Origin: JAPLDP01 sp964628285
GTDB taxonomy: Bacteria; Bacteroidota; Bacteroidia; Bacteroidales; JAGONC01
DNA: 39,505 nucleotides
Assembly: GCA_964628285.1 (NCBI GenBank)
Contig: CAZVNP010000027.1
Location: forward strand, 1 to 39,505
Direction: 5' to 3'
The notes under the pieces are model-generated. The model was not told the DNA's origin and ran no database searches. It saw nothing but the letters and a program-made list of their open reading frames with translations. Positions 15,896 through 24,566 of this stretch are shown in pieces (within the stretch, counting starts at the first letter, position 1; each line of letters begins with the position of its first letter). A program made the position numbers and the translations under genes.

Positions 15896-17062
15896 TCAAT
15901 CGACGATATTCACATACTGTCCATCGGCCAGATCCTGGTATCCGACGGTGATAACTTTGTCGCGCGGCGAAAGGTTATGCGTGATCTCCACCTGGTCGTT
16001 ATAATATCTTCCGGTGGTGACGATCCGTTTGCTGGCTTTCCAGTAATTGCCGTCCTTCACGGCCACGAAAAGAAATTCCTCGTCACCGCTGTTTTGAACG
16101 ACGTTGACCGGTACGGTGATGGCTTCCTTGTTTAAATAGTCCATAATGCTGATGACCACCAGCATGTTATTGGCAATGTTGCTGTATTCTTTCGGTACTA
16201 GTATCTCGATGCCAAAGGTTCTCGTATCGGCGTCGATGACGTTGGACACGGCATTGAGTGTCTGCCTGAATTCGAGATCCAGCCCCGGGATACGGATAAA
16301 GGCCGTGTCGCCGACGTGGAGGTTCTCGATGTACTTCTCCGATATCTGCGATTTGATTTTCAGATCGGATTTCTGCACCACGCGTATAGCGCCAAAGCCG
16401 GCGGCTGCCGTCTCTCCTTCTTTGATGGCAATTTTATCGACCAAACCGTCGATAGGTGCTTTGATCTTAGTCTTGTCATATTGCTCCATGGTGGTCGCCA
16501 GCCTGTTCTCCAGGTTTTCATAGGCATTTTTAGCCTGAAGGTATTGTATCTCGCTGCCTATCTTCTGGTCCCACAGGCGTTTTTGTCTTTCATAGACCGT
16601 TTTGGCCAGGTCGAGGTTGACCTTGATCTCTTCGATCGATTTTTCAATCAGGGAAGCGTCCAGCTGTGCCAGCACCTGGTCTTTTCTGACATGATCGCCT
16701 TCGTTGACGTATATCTTTTCGACGATACCGGGTGATTGTGCAGGGACAAAGATATCCTTATCCGATTCCACGGTACCCTGCACCTGGATGTAATGTCTGA
16801 AAAGGCCCGGGACGACTGTTTCGACCCTGATGTTTTGCCTGCGACCTGTACCCTCGGTGGTATCGCCGGCGGCAAAGAGTGCCTGCCGGAGCTTGTCGAT
16901 CGAGTCGTCGAGGATCTTTATCTTGTCGAGGTATTTCTCCCTTTCTTGCCTGAGCTTCTGAAGCCTTGCCAGATTATCGTTACCTTGAGAACAGGCCAGT
17001 ATCATGACACTGATCAGCGTGATGAGTGAGGCATTCAACAGGATACGTTTACTAATCATCAT
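15896..17062 (-). CDS. RND periplasmic adaptor (HlyD/AcrA-like) lipoprotein
   Basis: A 388-residue membrane-fusion protein linking the pump to the outer-membrane channel. The N-terminus is a lipoprotein signal (hydrophobic core ending VMILAC, with the lipidated Cys at about residue 24). A charged coiled-coil segment follows (LQKLRQEREKYLDKIKILDDS). The lipoyl/barrel-sandwich halves are visible in PAQSPGIVEKIYVNEGDHVRKDQVLAQLD and IKAPIDGLVDKIAIKEGETA, flanking an alpha-hairpin (about 145-205). The C-terminal beta-barrel and membrane-proximal parts end in LADGQYVNIVD. It starts 21 bp after the channel gene and precedes the pump, the standard order. Confidence 0.94.
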   Translation of the reverse strand: MMISKRILLNASLITLISVMILACSQGNDNLARLQKLRQEREKYLDKIKILDDSIDKLRQALFAAGDTTEGTGRRQNIRVETVVPGLFRHYIQVQGTVESDKDIFVPAQSPGIVEKIYVNEGDHVRKDQVLAQLDASLIEKSIEEIKVNLDLAKTVYERQKRLWDQKIGSEIQYLQAKNAYENLENRLATTMEQYDKTKIKAPIDGLVDKIAIKEGETAAAGFGAIRVVQKSDLKIKSQISEKYIENLHVGDTAFIRIPGLDLEFRQTLNAVSNVIDADTRTFGIEILVPKEYSNIANNMLVVISIMDYLNKEAITVPVNVVQNSGDEEFLFVAVKDGNYWKASKRIVTTGRYYNDQVEITHNLSPRDKVITVGYQDLADGQYVNIVD

Positions 17063-17083
17063 TTATATTGATTTTGTTATGAT

Positions 17084-18457
17084 TCAATGTGTTCTTGTCA
17101 GCACTTTCTCAAATCTTGCCTTGGAGGAGAGGAGATCCCTGGCTGCGAGGATATAGGACGAAAAAGCGGAGAGGTACTGATTGTACGACTGCTGTATGTC
17201 CATGCTCGAGGCCATTCCCTCCTTATATTTCAGTACTATCTTATTATAGATCCTGTTGGCCAGGTCGGTGCTTCTTTTCTTGTTTTCATAAACTTGCAGA
17301 GCGTTGTTAAAGCTTGATTTGGCGGTGCTGTATTCCAGCAGCAGGCCTTCCTTCACCTGTTCATCCTGCACCTGTGCTTTTTGCAGCTCCAATTTGGCCT
17401 GCTGGACGGCTGAGCTCCTGACGCCGGAGCTTAATATGGGTATGTCCATGGTGATGCCGAACTGGGAGGTTCTGAACCAGGGCTGGTGGGGGGCAAAGAA
17501 ATCAAAAGTGGCACGCTGGGCATCCTCGGCAATACTGACAAAACCTGACAAAGTGGGGAGGTAGGCCGCTTTTTTCACTTTCATGTTCATGGTCCTCAAC
17601 ACCTCCTGATCCTGTGCCAGCCGGTAATCGACATGCTGTGTGTATTCAAAGGCCGAGGTCATCAGCATGCCGCTGTCCATATCACGTATTAGCTTATCCA
17701 GATCGTCGGTCAGCGTGATGGGCTGGCTGATCTTAAGACCCATCTGAAATTTGAGATAATTGTAAGCGATCTCAAGCTGTTTGGTCAGGTTGAGCTGCGT
17801 TGTCTCCAGATCCTGAACCATGAGATCGATCTGGTCGACGTCGGTATTTTCAATGAAACCGCTCTGGTACGTCTGCTCCATTTCAAACTGCATCTTTTTC
17901 AGGGTGAGAAGCGTGCTGTCGGTAATTCTTTTGGATTCCTGTAAAAGAATGACGTTGTAATAAGCGTTGGCAATATCTTCCCTGATCTGGTCCTGGGTTT
18001 TCTGAAATGTTGTTCGCGACAGTTCGACAAAGGAACGGGCTGCTTTCAGTCCGATAAAATAGGTGCCGCTGAAGATCAGCTGTGAAAGACCCACTTTAGC
18101 TTCTCCGTTATGGGGTGTGCCGAACTGAATGGGGACGTAAGTCCCTGAGGGTTGACCGAAAAATTCACCGGGCAGGAGATAGACCGGCAGCTCAAAGAAA
18201 TTGGTATAGGAGATAGCTCCGTTGATTTGTGGCAGACCCGTTGCGGTCAGCCCGTCGACCTGCTTGCGGGCAATGGAGATATCGGTTTGCGCATTGCGTG
18301 CCGTGTAGCTGTTGACGATGGCATACTGCTGGGCCTCCTCAAGCGAAAAATGCCTGACCGTCTGACCCCACAGAAGGTTCCCCTGACACAGCCATCCTGC
18401 CAGTGCCAGGATGACAAGGGATTTTTTCACACCGTTGAAATTTGATATTACCGACAT
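17084..18457 (-). CDS. TolC family outer-membrane efflux channel
   Basis: A 457-residue protein with a signal peptide (KKSLVILALAGWLCQGNLLWGQ) and the two OEP repeats of the TolC family: FSLEEAQQYAIVNSYTARNA and GLPQINGAISY in the first half, and a second helical-hairpin repeat beginning around residue 270. The long helices are Gln/Leu/Lys-rich (DLETTQLNLTKQLEIAYNYL). It ends LSSKARFEKVLTRTH. Its ATG lies inside the last codons of the upstream TetR gene (10-bp overlap), which implies cotranscription and perhaps translational coupling. With the adaptor and pump it makes a complete tripartite exporter. Confidence 0.93.
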   Translation of the reverse strand: MSVISNFNGVKKSLVILALAGWLCQGNLLWGQTVRHFSLEEAQQYAIVNSYTARNAQTDISIARKQVDGLTATGLPQINGAISYTNFFELPVYLLPGEFFGQPSGTYVPIQFGTPHNGEAKVGLSQLIFSGTYFIGLKAARSFVELSRTTFQKTQDQIREDIANAYYNVILLQESKRITDSTLLTLKKMQFEMEQTYQSGFIENTDVDQIDLMVQDLETTQLNLTKQLEIAYNYLKFQMGLKISQPITLTDDLDKLIRDMDSGMLMTSAFEYTQHVDYRLAQDQEVLRTMNMKVKKAAYLPTLSGFVSIAEDAQRATFDFFAPHQPWFRTSQFGITMDIPILSSGVRSSAVQQAKLELQKAQVQDEQVKEGLLLEYSTAKSSFNNALQVYENKKRSTDLANRIYNKIVLKYKEGMASSMDIQQSYNQYLSAFSSYILAARDLLSSKARFEKVLTRTH

Positions 18458-19068
18458 TTGCTTTGAAGCTTAATTTCAAAATATTTTATGCCTTCCTCAT
18501 TGGCTATTCCCCTGATATGGTTCTCGAACATCATATTGAATACCTTCCTGAATGAGAACTTACCTTCAGGAAAAAAATCCGGATCGAGGATGTCCTCCAA
18601 TTTTTTTATGTAAAGATTGGCGACCAGCTCGGGCTCAAGGTCGGAACGATAAAGCCCCTCGCCGATACCCTGCCGGATGTTTTCCTTGATGTACTTGATC
18701 ATCAGCTTATCCCTCCGTTCAGAATGAGTATGATAGATCGCGGGATAATATTTTCTGAGATCGTATTCCAGGGAAGGGTTTGTTTTGTTCTCTTTCAACA
18801 GTTTTCCAAGATGTTTGCTGAAAACCAGCAGGGTGTCGATCGCGTTCAGTTTATCTTTCAGAACATTCTGAAACAGATCATACACCAGTGAAAACTGGTA
18901 GTCAAGCATTTGTTCCACCAGGTCTGACTTTGAATGGACGAAGCGGTAAAGTGTCTTTTTCGAAATACCCATATTACGGCATATATCGTCCATGGATATG
19001 CTGCGGATGCCATAGCGGTTAAACAGCAAGATGCTTTTATTCAGCACTTTTACGAGATTTTCGTCCAT
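18448..19068 (-). CDS. TetR/AcrR-type regulator heading the efflux operon
   Basis: A 206-residue regulator. The ATG at 19066-19068 is chosen (MDENLVKVLNK); an in-frame extension to 19098 overlaps the promoter box. The helix-turn-helix is intact: SISMDDICRNMGISKKTLYRFVHSKSDLVEQML at about residues 22-55. The C-terminal ligand/dimer domain is helical and contains YDLRKYYPAIYHTH and DPDFFPEGKFSFRKVF, also seen in the neighbouring paralogue. As first gene of the operon it probably represses its own promoter and therefore the pump (inference). Its 3' end overlaps the channel gene by 10 bp. Confidence 0.9.
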   Translation of the reverse strand: MDENLVKVLNKSILLFNRYGIRSISMDDICRNMGISKKTLYRFVHSKSDLVEQMLDYQFSLVYDLFQNVLKDKLNAIDTLLVFSKHLGKLLKENKTNPSLEYDLRKYYPAIYHTHSERRDKLMIKYIKENIRQGIGEGLYRSDLEPELVANLYIKKLEDILDPDFFPEGKFSFRKVFNMMFENHIRGIANEEGIKYFEIKLQSKCR

Positions 19069-19095
19069 ACAGGTACCGTTGAAAAAACAAGGCGG

Positions 19096-19127
19096 CAAAA
19101 GTAGAAAGGAAAATAATAGGAAACAAA
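19096..19127 (-). promoter_or_regulatory. Promoter of the tetR-efflux-S9 operon
   Basis: On the minus strand, TTTG (19124-19127), 20 bases, then TACTTTTG (19096-19103), a good match to the Bacteroidota TTTG/TAnnTTTG promoter. It lies 27 bases before the tetR ATG. The spacer is T/A-rich. No obvious long palindrome for TetR binding is visible next to it. Confidence 0.6.
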
Positions 19128-19170
19128 AAAAATATATTACGTTTCCATTAAATTTTCTGTGAGGCCCCCA

Positions 19171-19827
19171 TCAATGGATATCGAAATCGACGTGTTTGAT
19201 TTTTTCTTCGAAATATTTAATGCCTTCGGGTTTGGCTATGCTGCGGACGAGGTTCTCAAACATGACTTCAAACAACATGGAAAAGGAGAATTTGCCCGGG
19301 GGGAAAAAGTCGGGATTATGGATATCGATCAGCCTGCTGATATACAGACGGGCCACCAGCTCCACGCTCAGATCGTCGCGGTACATGCCCTGATTGATGC
19401 CTTTTTCTATATTCACCTTGATCTTTTCGAAGATGAAATCGATGCGTTTCTGGATGTGATCCTGGTATACCTCAGGGTAATATTTCTTGAGATCGAAACT
19501 GATGGCCGGGCTGATGTTTTTGAAGTTTTGACTGATCTCCCGGCTAACCGTCATCAGGATATCAATGGCATTGACCCCTTCAAAATCGTACTCATCAAAT
19601 ATGATCTTAAAGCTTTCCCTTTCAAATTCAAGCACTTTCTTTACCAGGTCGGATTCATTTTCAATATAGCTATCGAACTGATCTTTGGATACATGTGAGC
19701 ATTCGCAGACCTCATCAAAGGTGAAATTTTTGACTCCTTTCCTCTCCATGAGATCCCTCACGCATTCCATGATGCTCTTGTAAACCGGATCAATGGTAAT
19801 GATGTGTATCTTTTCGGCTTCTTTCAT
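19171..19827 (-). CDS. TetR-like paralogue with a diverged helix-turn-helix
   Basis: A 218-residue protein from the ATG at 19825-19827 (MKEAEKIHIITID); the longer frame to 19953 runs into the upstream gene's tail. The C-terminal half is clearly paralogous to the neighbouring TetR: SFDLKKYYPEVYQDHIQKRID, GINQGMYRDDLSVELVARLY and DPDFFP-like NPDFFPPGKFSFSMLFEVMFEN appear in the same order. The N-terminal helices keep the spacing (FTFDEVCECSHVSKDQFDSYI, then ENESDLVKKVL), but the canonical Gly-Val-Ser turn and the LYRxF recognition-helix pattern are missing. DNA binding is therefore doubtful; it might form heterodimers with the operon regulator (inference). A possible -7 box, TATCTTTA, lies just upstream. 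Confidence 0.75.
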   Translation of the reverse strand: MKEAEKIHIITIDPVYKSIMECVRDLMERKGVKNFTFDEVCECSHVSKDQFDSYIENESDLVKKVLEFERESFKIIFDEYDFEGVNAIDILMTVSREISQNFKNISPAISFDLKKYYPEVYQDHIQKRIDFIFEKIKVNIEKGINQGMYRDDLSVELVARLYISRLIDIHNPDFFPPGKFSFSMLFEVMFENLVRSIAKPEGIKYFEEKIKHVDFDIH

Positions 19828-19870
19828 AAGACAGATTAAAGATAAGGATTTATCGGTGAACGGATAATCA

Positions 19871-20269
19871 TTATTTAATATAAACCATTTTGCGGCGCAG
19901 GATGTTATCCCCGCTGCTGAGTACAAAGTAATAAACTCCCGGTGAAATATCATATTTCAGAGGATCGAAATGCTCCACATATTTTCCGCTGCCTCTTAGT
20001 GACCGGTCAATAAGGGTGGTTATTTCATGTCCGAATAGGTCGAAAATTCTCAGGGTGATGACAGAGGGCTTTTGCAGCTTGAACGGGAAATTGAAATAAA
20101 AGTAATTGTCGATATTGGCGCCCCCGATGAAATGATCGGTGTTATCCGGATCCAGATAAATGGAAGGTTCATCGGGCCAGTCCGTATCGGTGATCATTAC
20201 ATTGGTATGCTGCGCCCGGGCGTGATAGAGGAAAATAAAACAGATCATATAGCACAGAATGAACCTCAT
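19871..20269 (-). CDS. Short secreted protein: signal peptide plus T9SS-type C-terminal domain
   Basis: A 132-residue protein from the ATG giving MRFILCYMICFIFLYHARAQ, a signal peptide with a cleavage site after AQ. Residues 21-55 (EPSIYLDPDNTDHFIGGANID) resemble the N-terminal start of BNR/sialidase-like surface proteins. Without the expected propeller, the chain passes straight into a beta-sandwich sorting domain: ITLRIFDLFGHEITTLIDRS, DISPGVYYFVLSSG, RRKMVYIK. The most economical reading is that an internal deletion has fused the front of an exoprotein to its sorting domain. As it stands it could be exported and carried by the type IX system, but it has almost no passenger. It lies upstream of the TetR pair on the same strand. 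Confidence 0.6.
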   Translation of the reverse strand: MRFILCYMICFIFLYHARAQHTNVMITDTDWPDEPSIYLDPDNTDHFIGGANIDNYFYFNFPFKLQKPSVITLRIFDLFGHEITTLIDRSLRGSGKYVEHFDPLKYDISPGVYYFVLSSGDNILRRKMVYIK

Positions 20270-20339
20270 TTCATCCGGCAAATAAAAACGGCTAAAGTTA
20301 AGAAAATTTGAAATAAAACAAATTACCTGTTATTTTCTC

Positions 20340-20362
20340 CGGTCCTCACCTGCCGGTGAGGG
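20340..20362. terminator. Small GC-rich hairpin
   Basis: CCTCACC, a three-base loop and GGTGAGG form a stable stem between the divergent genes at 20269 and 20517. No T-run follows on either strand, so it may be a structural element rather than a terminator. Confidence 0.25.
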
Positions 20363-20418
20363 GTGGCGCTCAGGATGTCACCGGAAAGAGGAATGAATGA
20401 TGTCTGTATCATGTTTTC

Positions 20419-20448
20419 TTTGGATATTAATAAAATTCCCTACATTTG
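20419..20448 (+). promoter_or_regulatory. Promoter of the M16 peptidase gene
   Basis: TTTG (20419-20422), 18 bases, then TACATTTG (20441-20448), close to the Bacteroidota consensus. The predicted start of transcription is near 20455, giving a leader of about 60 bases before the ATG at 20517. Confidence 0.55.
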
Positions 20449-20516
20449 AAAAACCAATACCGATAAATGTTCAAAAGTGTAAAACCACATTATTTTATTC
20501 ATAAAATCAAATCACA

Positions 20517-23450
20517 ATGAAACGAGCATTACTTTTTATCCTGCTGATGGGCGTCATCAGCATGTTCTCCTGCATGCAGGGGAACTACAGGGTTTTGAAA
20601 AAGACCGACAAGAACGGTTATACTTACGAGACCGTCACCGGTGATCCTTTGCAGGCCCGTATTTATACTTTGAAGAACGGGCTGAAGGTCTATCTTTCGG
20701 TCAACAAGGATGAGCCGCGCATACAGACCCTCATCGGTGTGAGAGCCGGTTCCACTTACGACCCGGTCGAGACCACCGGCCTGGCCCATTACTTTGAGCA
20801 CATGATGTTCAAAGGAACACGGAAGATCGGCACCGTTGACTGGGCCGATGAGGAACCGCTGCTCAATGAGATCTCCGATCTCTTCGAGCAACGCCGTGCT
20901 GCAACCGATTCGGCTGAAAAACTGGCCATTTACCACAAGATCGACAGCCTGTCGGTGGAAGCCGCCAAGTACGTCGCCACCAATGAATATGACAAGATTG
21001 TGTCAAGCATCGGCGCCAAAGGCACCAATGCAGGCACAACCTATGACATGACCGTTTTCCTTAACGACATCCCTTCCAATGAGCTGGACAAGTGGGCCAT
21101 GCTGGAGAGCGAACGCTTCAGCGACGTTGTCCTGCGTCTGTTCCATACGGAACTCGAAACGGTGTATGAGGAGTACAATATGTACAACGACATGGACCGC
21201 AGCCGCGCCGATGAGGAGCTGATGAAAGCCGTTTTCCCGACACATCCTTACGGACGTGATGTCATAGGCCTGCCTGAACATATCAAGAACCCCTCGATGG
21301 TCAATATCTATAAATTTTATCATACTTTTTATGTGCCTGATAACATGGCCATCGTCCTGGCAGGTGATTTTGATCCGGAGGAAGCCGTTCAAATCATCGA
21401 TAAATATTGGGGCAATAAGGAAAGCAAACCTTTACCCAAGATTGTTCAGCCAAAGGAAGAGCCCATCACCGGTCCGATCATCAAGACCATCACCGGCCCC
21501 GATGCCGAGTTTGTCACTATGGCCTTCCGTTTTGACGGTACCAATTCTGAGGATGAAAAATACGTCACCCTCATCGACCAGATCCTGAGCAACAGCCAGG
21601 CGGGCCTGATAGACCTGGACCTCAATCAGGAACAAAAAGTCCTGCGTGCCGGGAGCTATACCAACTTCATGAGGGATTATGGTCTGCATGAGTTTTATGG
21701 CAATCCGCGGCAGGGGCAATCTCTGGAGGACGTCAAGGAGCTGCTGCTGGCCGAGATACAAAAAGTAAAAAATAGCGAATTTGAGAATTGGATGCCCCAG
21801 GCCGTCATCAACGACCTGCGCCTGTCTGAGATACGCCGCCAGGAAAGCAACATGGCGCGAGCCTTTACCCTCATGAGCGGATTCATCGACGGCACCTCCA
21901 GAACCGACCAGGTGAAATTCCTCGACGACCTGGAGAAAATAACCAAGGAACAGATCGTGCAATATGCACGCGATCATTATAAGGATAATTATGTGGTGGT
22001 GTATAAAAAAATAGGTGAGAAAACGGGCATCAGGAAAGTCCAGAAACCTTCCATCACCTCCGTGCCCATCAACCGTGAGTATCAGTCCAATTTTTACAAG
22101 GACTTCTCAGCCATCACCCCTGAGGAGATCAAGCCGGTGTTTGTGGACTTTGAAAAAGAAATTGCCAGGGACACCATGCCACAGGGAATCGATTATTTCT
22201 ATATGAAAAACAACACCAATGAGCTGTTCAGCCTGAATTACATCATTGACATGGGTAAGAATAACGATCTTTATCTACCCATTGCCGTCAATTACCTGCC
22301 GTATCTGGGTACCGACAAATATACGCCGGCTCAGCTGCGTCAGGAATTTTTCAAGCTGGGTGTCACCATGGGCGTCAACACCGGCAACGACCGTTCTTAC
22401 ATATATATTTCGGGGTTACAGAAATCATTCGAAAAGGGAGTGGGATTGCTCGAACATGTCCTGGCCAATGCCAAAGCCGATCAGAAGGCTTATGACGAAT
22501 ATGTCAAGGGCATCCTGAAAAAACGTTCCGACAGCAAGCTGAATAAGAACACCATCCTGTGGGGCGCCTTGTTCAATTATGGCAAATACGGCCAGAAATC
22601 ACCTTTTACCGACATTTTAACCGAAGAGCAATTGACAAACACCGATCCCGAATCGCTGACCAAAATGATCAAAGAGCTCTATTCGTATAAACATAAAGTC
22701 TTTTATTACGGCCAGGATAACATGCAAAATGCGAAGGCTGTCATAGAAAAGTATCATCATGTCCCGGCCGGGTTAAAAGATTACCCCGCGGCTACCGAAT
22801 ATGCCGAGCTGGATTTCGATAAGAACAAAGTTTACTTTGTCGATTATGACATGACACAAGCCAACATTCTATTTCTTTCGAAAGATCAGCTCTTCGATAA
22901 CGCTCTGCAACCCCCTGCCAGGCTCTTCAATGAATATTACGGTGGCAATATGGCTTCCATCGTATGGCAGGACATCAGGGAGTCGAAAGGGCTGGCTTAC
23001 GCCGCCTTCGCAGCCTATTCCCAGCCTGACAGGCCTTACAAGCATAATTTCACCTATGCTTATGTCGGGACGCAGGCCGACAAGCTCAAAACGGCCGTCG
23101 ACGCCATGCTCGCCATGATGGATGAGATGCCCAGGGCCGAGAAACAGTTCGACCTCGCCAAGGAGTCCATCGTCAAACAGATCAACTCGGAAAGGATTAT
23201 CAATGAGGATATCTTCTGGACCTACCTGTCGAAGCTTGACCTGGGCCTTAACTACGACACCCGCAAGGATGTGTACGACCAGGTCCCGGCCATGACCATG
23301 GATGACCTGAACAATTTCTTCGATGAACATATCAGCGGAAAGAAATACACATTCCTGGTCATAGGTAAGAAGGGCGATATGGATATGAATGTCCTGAGGC
23401 AGCTGGGTGATCTGAAGGAGCTTTCATTGCAGGAGATATTCAATTATTAG
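20517..23450 (+). CDS. M16 family zinc metallopeptidase, lipoprotein
   Basis: A 977-residue pitrilysin-type peptidase. A lipoprotein signal is visible (hydrophobic core then SMFSC, Cys19), so it is anchored to a membrane outside the cytoplasm. The inverted zinc motif HYFEH is at residues 91-95; the third ligand is probably Glu218 or Glu219 in ETVYEEYNM, after an insertion that makes the spacing longer than the usual 75 or so residues. The protein has two M16 halves: the active N-terminal half, and an inactive C-terminal half beginning near 530 that lacks HxxEH but keeps QDIRESKGLAYAAFA. It probably degrades peptides in the periplasm or outer membrane. It has its own promoter and is flanked by a convergent gene. 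Confidence 0.93.
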   Translation: MKRALLFILLMGVISMFSCMQGNYRVLKKTDKNGYTYETVTGDPLQARIYTLKNGLKVYLSVNKDEPRIQTLIGVRAGSTYDPVETTGLAHYFEHMMFKGTRKIGTVDWADEEPLLNEISDLFEQRRAATDSAEKLAIYHKIDSLSVEAAKYVATNEYDKIVSSIGAKGTNAGTTYDMTVFLNDIPSNELDKWAMLESERFSDVVLRLFHTELETVYEEYNMYNDMDRSRADEELMKAVFPTHPYGRDVIGLPEHIKNPSMVNIYKFYHTFYVPDNMAIVLAGDFDPEEAVQIIDKYWGNKESKPLPKIVQPKEEPITGPIIKTITGPDAEFVTMAFRFDGTNSEDEKYVTLIDQILSNSQAGLIDLDLNQEQKVLRAGSYTNFMRDYGLHEFYGNPRQGQSLEDVKELLLAEIQKVKNSEFENWMPQAVINDLRLSEIRRQESNMARAFTLMSGFIDGTSRTDQVKFLDDLEKITKEQIVQYARDHYKDNYVVVYKKIGEKTGIRKVQKPSITSVPINREYQSNFYKDFSAITPEEIKPVFVDFEKEIARDTMPQGIDYFYMKNNTNELFSLNYIIDMGKNNDLYLPIAVNYLPYLGTDKYTPAQLRQEFFKLGVTMGVNTGNDRSYIYISGLQKSFEKGVGLLEHVLANAKADQKAYDEYVKGILKKRSDSKLNKNTILWGALFNYGKYGQKSPFTDILTEEQLTNTDPESLTKMIKELYSYKHKVFYYGQDNMQNAKAVIEKYHHVPAGLKDYPAATEYAELDFDKNKVYFVDYDMTQANILFLSKDQLFDNALQPPARLFNEYYGGNMASIVWQDIRESKGLAYAAFAAYSQPDRPYKHNFTYAYVGTQADKLKTAVDAMLAMMDEMPRAEKQFDLAKESIVKQINSERIINEDIFWTYLSKLDLGLNYDTRKDVYDQVPAMTMDDLNNFFDEHISGKKYTFLVIGKKGDMDMNVLRQLGDLKELSLQEIFNY

Positions 23451-23517
23451 TTGGCAATTGGCAGTCGGCAGATGATAACTCACGGCTTTGAGTAATTTGC
23501 TGACCTGAAGACCTTAA

Positions 23518-24423
23518 TTATGAGTTGCCTTTGCGCCTGAACCAAGGCACGAGGGCGGACGTCTTTTTCATATAAGCGCGGTAACCTTCTTTTTTCCGGA
23601 GCATGCGCTTATCCATGATGGGTACGCTGATGAAGAGGAAGAGCAGGATCATGGCCACTGGCCCCGGGAATGTCCACCATTGCACGACAGCACCCAGGTT
23701 GGGTGCGACAGGCGTCAGCGAGAACAGGAACAAGCCAACCCAGAACAGAACCTCGCCGAAATAATTCGGATGACGGGAATATTTCCACAAACCTGACTGC
23801 AGGAAAGTTCCTGATGGGTTTTTAATAAAATGCCTCAGCTGCCTGTCGGCGATGGTCTCAATGACGATGGCCGAGAGTGTCACCACTGTGGCCAGCACAT
23901 CCACCGGGCCGAAGAGTGAGGAATGGTAGGCCAGGGCGGGATAAACGGCCATGCACCCCAGAAAGACGATCATCGTCGGGAACATATGTATGCCCAGAAA
24001 GCTGACGACCCAGTAAAACCGTCCGGCGCTGTTTCTGAAATTAACATAACGAAAGTCTTCATCCTTCATACCCTGCCAGCGACGGGCCCAGTTGTATGTC
24101 AGCCTGACAGCCCACAGGATGACCAGGATCAGTATGACAACCTGCCTCACCGTGTTCACGGCCATCTTATCGGATGATACCACCCAGTAAATCATGACGG
24201 GCACCGGGGCCACACTCCAGTAAGTATCGTAGAAGCTGGAGTTATTGTAAATGACGCTGAAAATGAAAATGACAGCCGTGGCTATGATATCGAGGATGAA
24301 TACGAACAGGAGAGGGCTGTCGATGGATATAAAAGGCGCAACGAGAAAAATGATGATAAAGGTAATTATGTAACCCAGCAGGCATATGACCAATGACGGG
24401 GTGCGGTCGAGGTGTCGCTTCAT
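23518..24423 (-). CDS. DUF1295 membrane protein (steroid 5-alpha-reductase/ICMT-like)
   Basis: A 301-residue integral membrane protein with about seven to eight hydrophobic segments from residue 10 to 265. The family signature is in the C-terminal third: SGTFLQSGLWKYSRHPNYFG, followed by GVVLFWVGLF-like GEVLFWVGLFLFSL, and a C-terminal charged end MLRKKEGYRAYMKKTSALVPWF. These match DUF1295 proteins, which resemble 3-oxo-5-alpha-steroid 4-dehydrogenases and isoprenylcysteine methyltransferases; the bacterial substrate is unknown. YNNSSFYDTYWSVAPV near residue 60 is also typical. The start ATG at 24421-24423 gives a normal length. It is convergent with the M16 gene and divergent from the T9SS gene. 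Confidence 0.88.
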   Translation of the reverse strand: MKRHLDRTPSLVICLLGYIITFIIIFLVAPFISIDSPLLFVFILDIIATAVIFIFSVIYNNSSFYDTYWSVAPVPVMIYWVVSSDKMAVNTVRQVVILILVILWAVRLTYNWARRWQGMKDEDFRYVNFRNSAGRFYWVVSFLGIHMFPTMIVFLGCMAVYPALAYHSSLFGPVDVLATVVTLSAIVIETIADRQLRHFIKNPSGTFLQSGLWKYSRHPNYFGEVLFWVGLFLFSLTPVAPNLGAVVQWWTFPGPVAMILLFLFISVPIMDKRMLRKKEGYRAYMKKTSALVPWFRRKGNS

Positions 24424-24566
24424 AAGTTTGTTTTAAGGAGGATAAAAATAAAAAGAAATTGTTAAACGATGCTCCGGGGATATTCAGGAAAACATTTCCG
24501 GTACGTGACACAGAATAAGGGTCATCAAAAGGACAAATGAAGAAAATTTGAGGTACTTTTATACTT

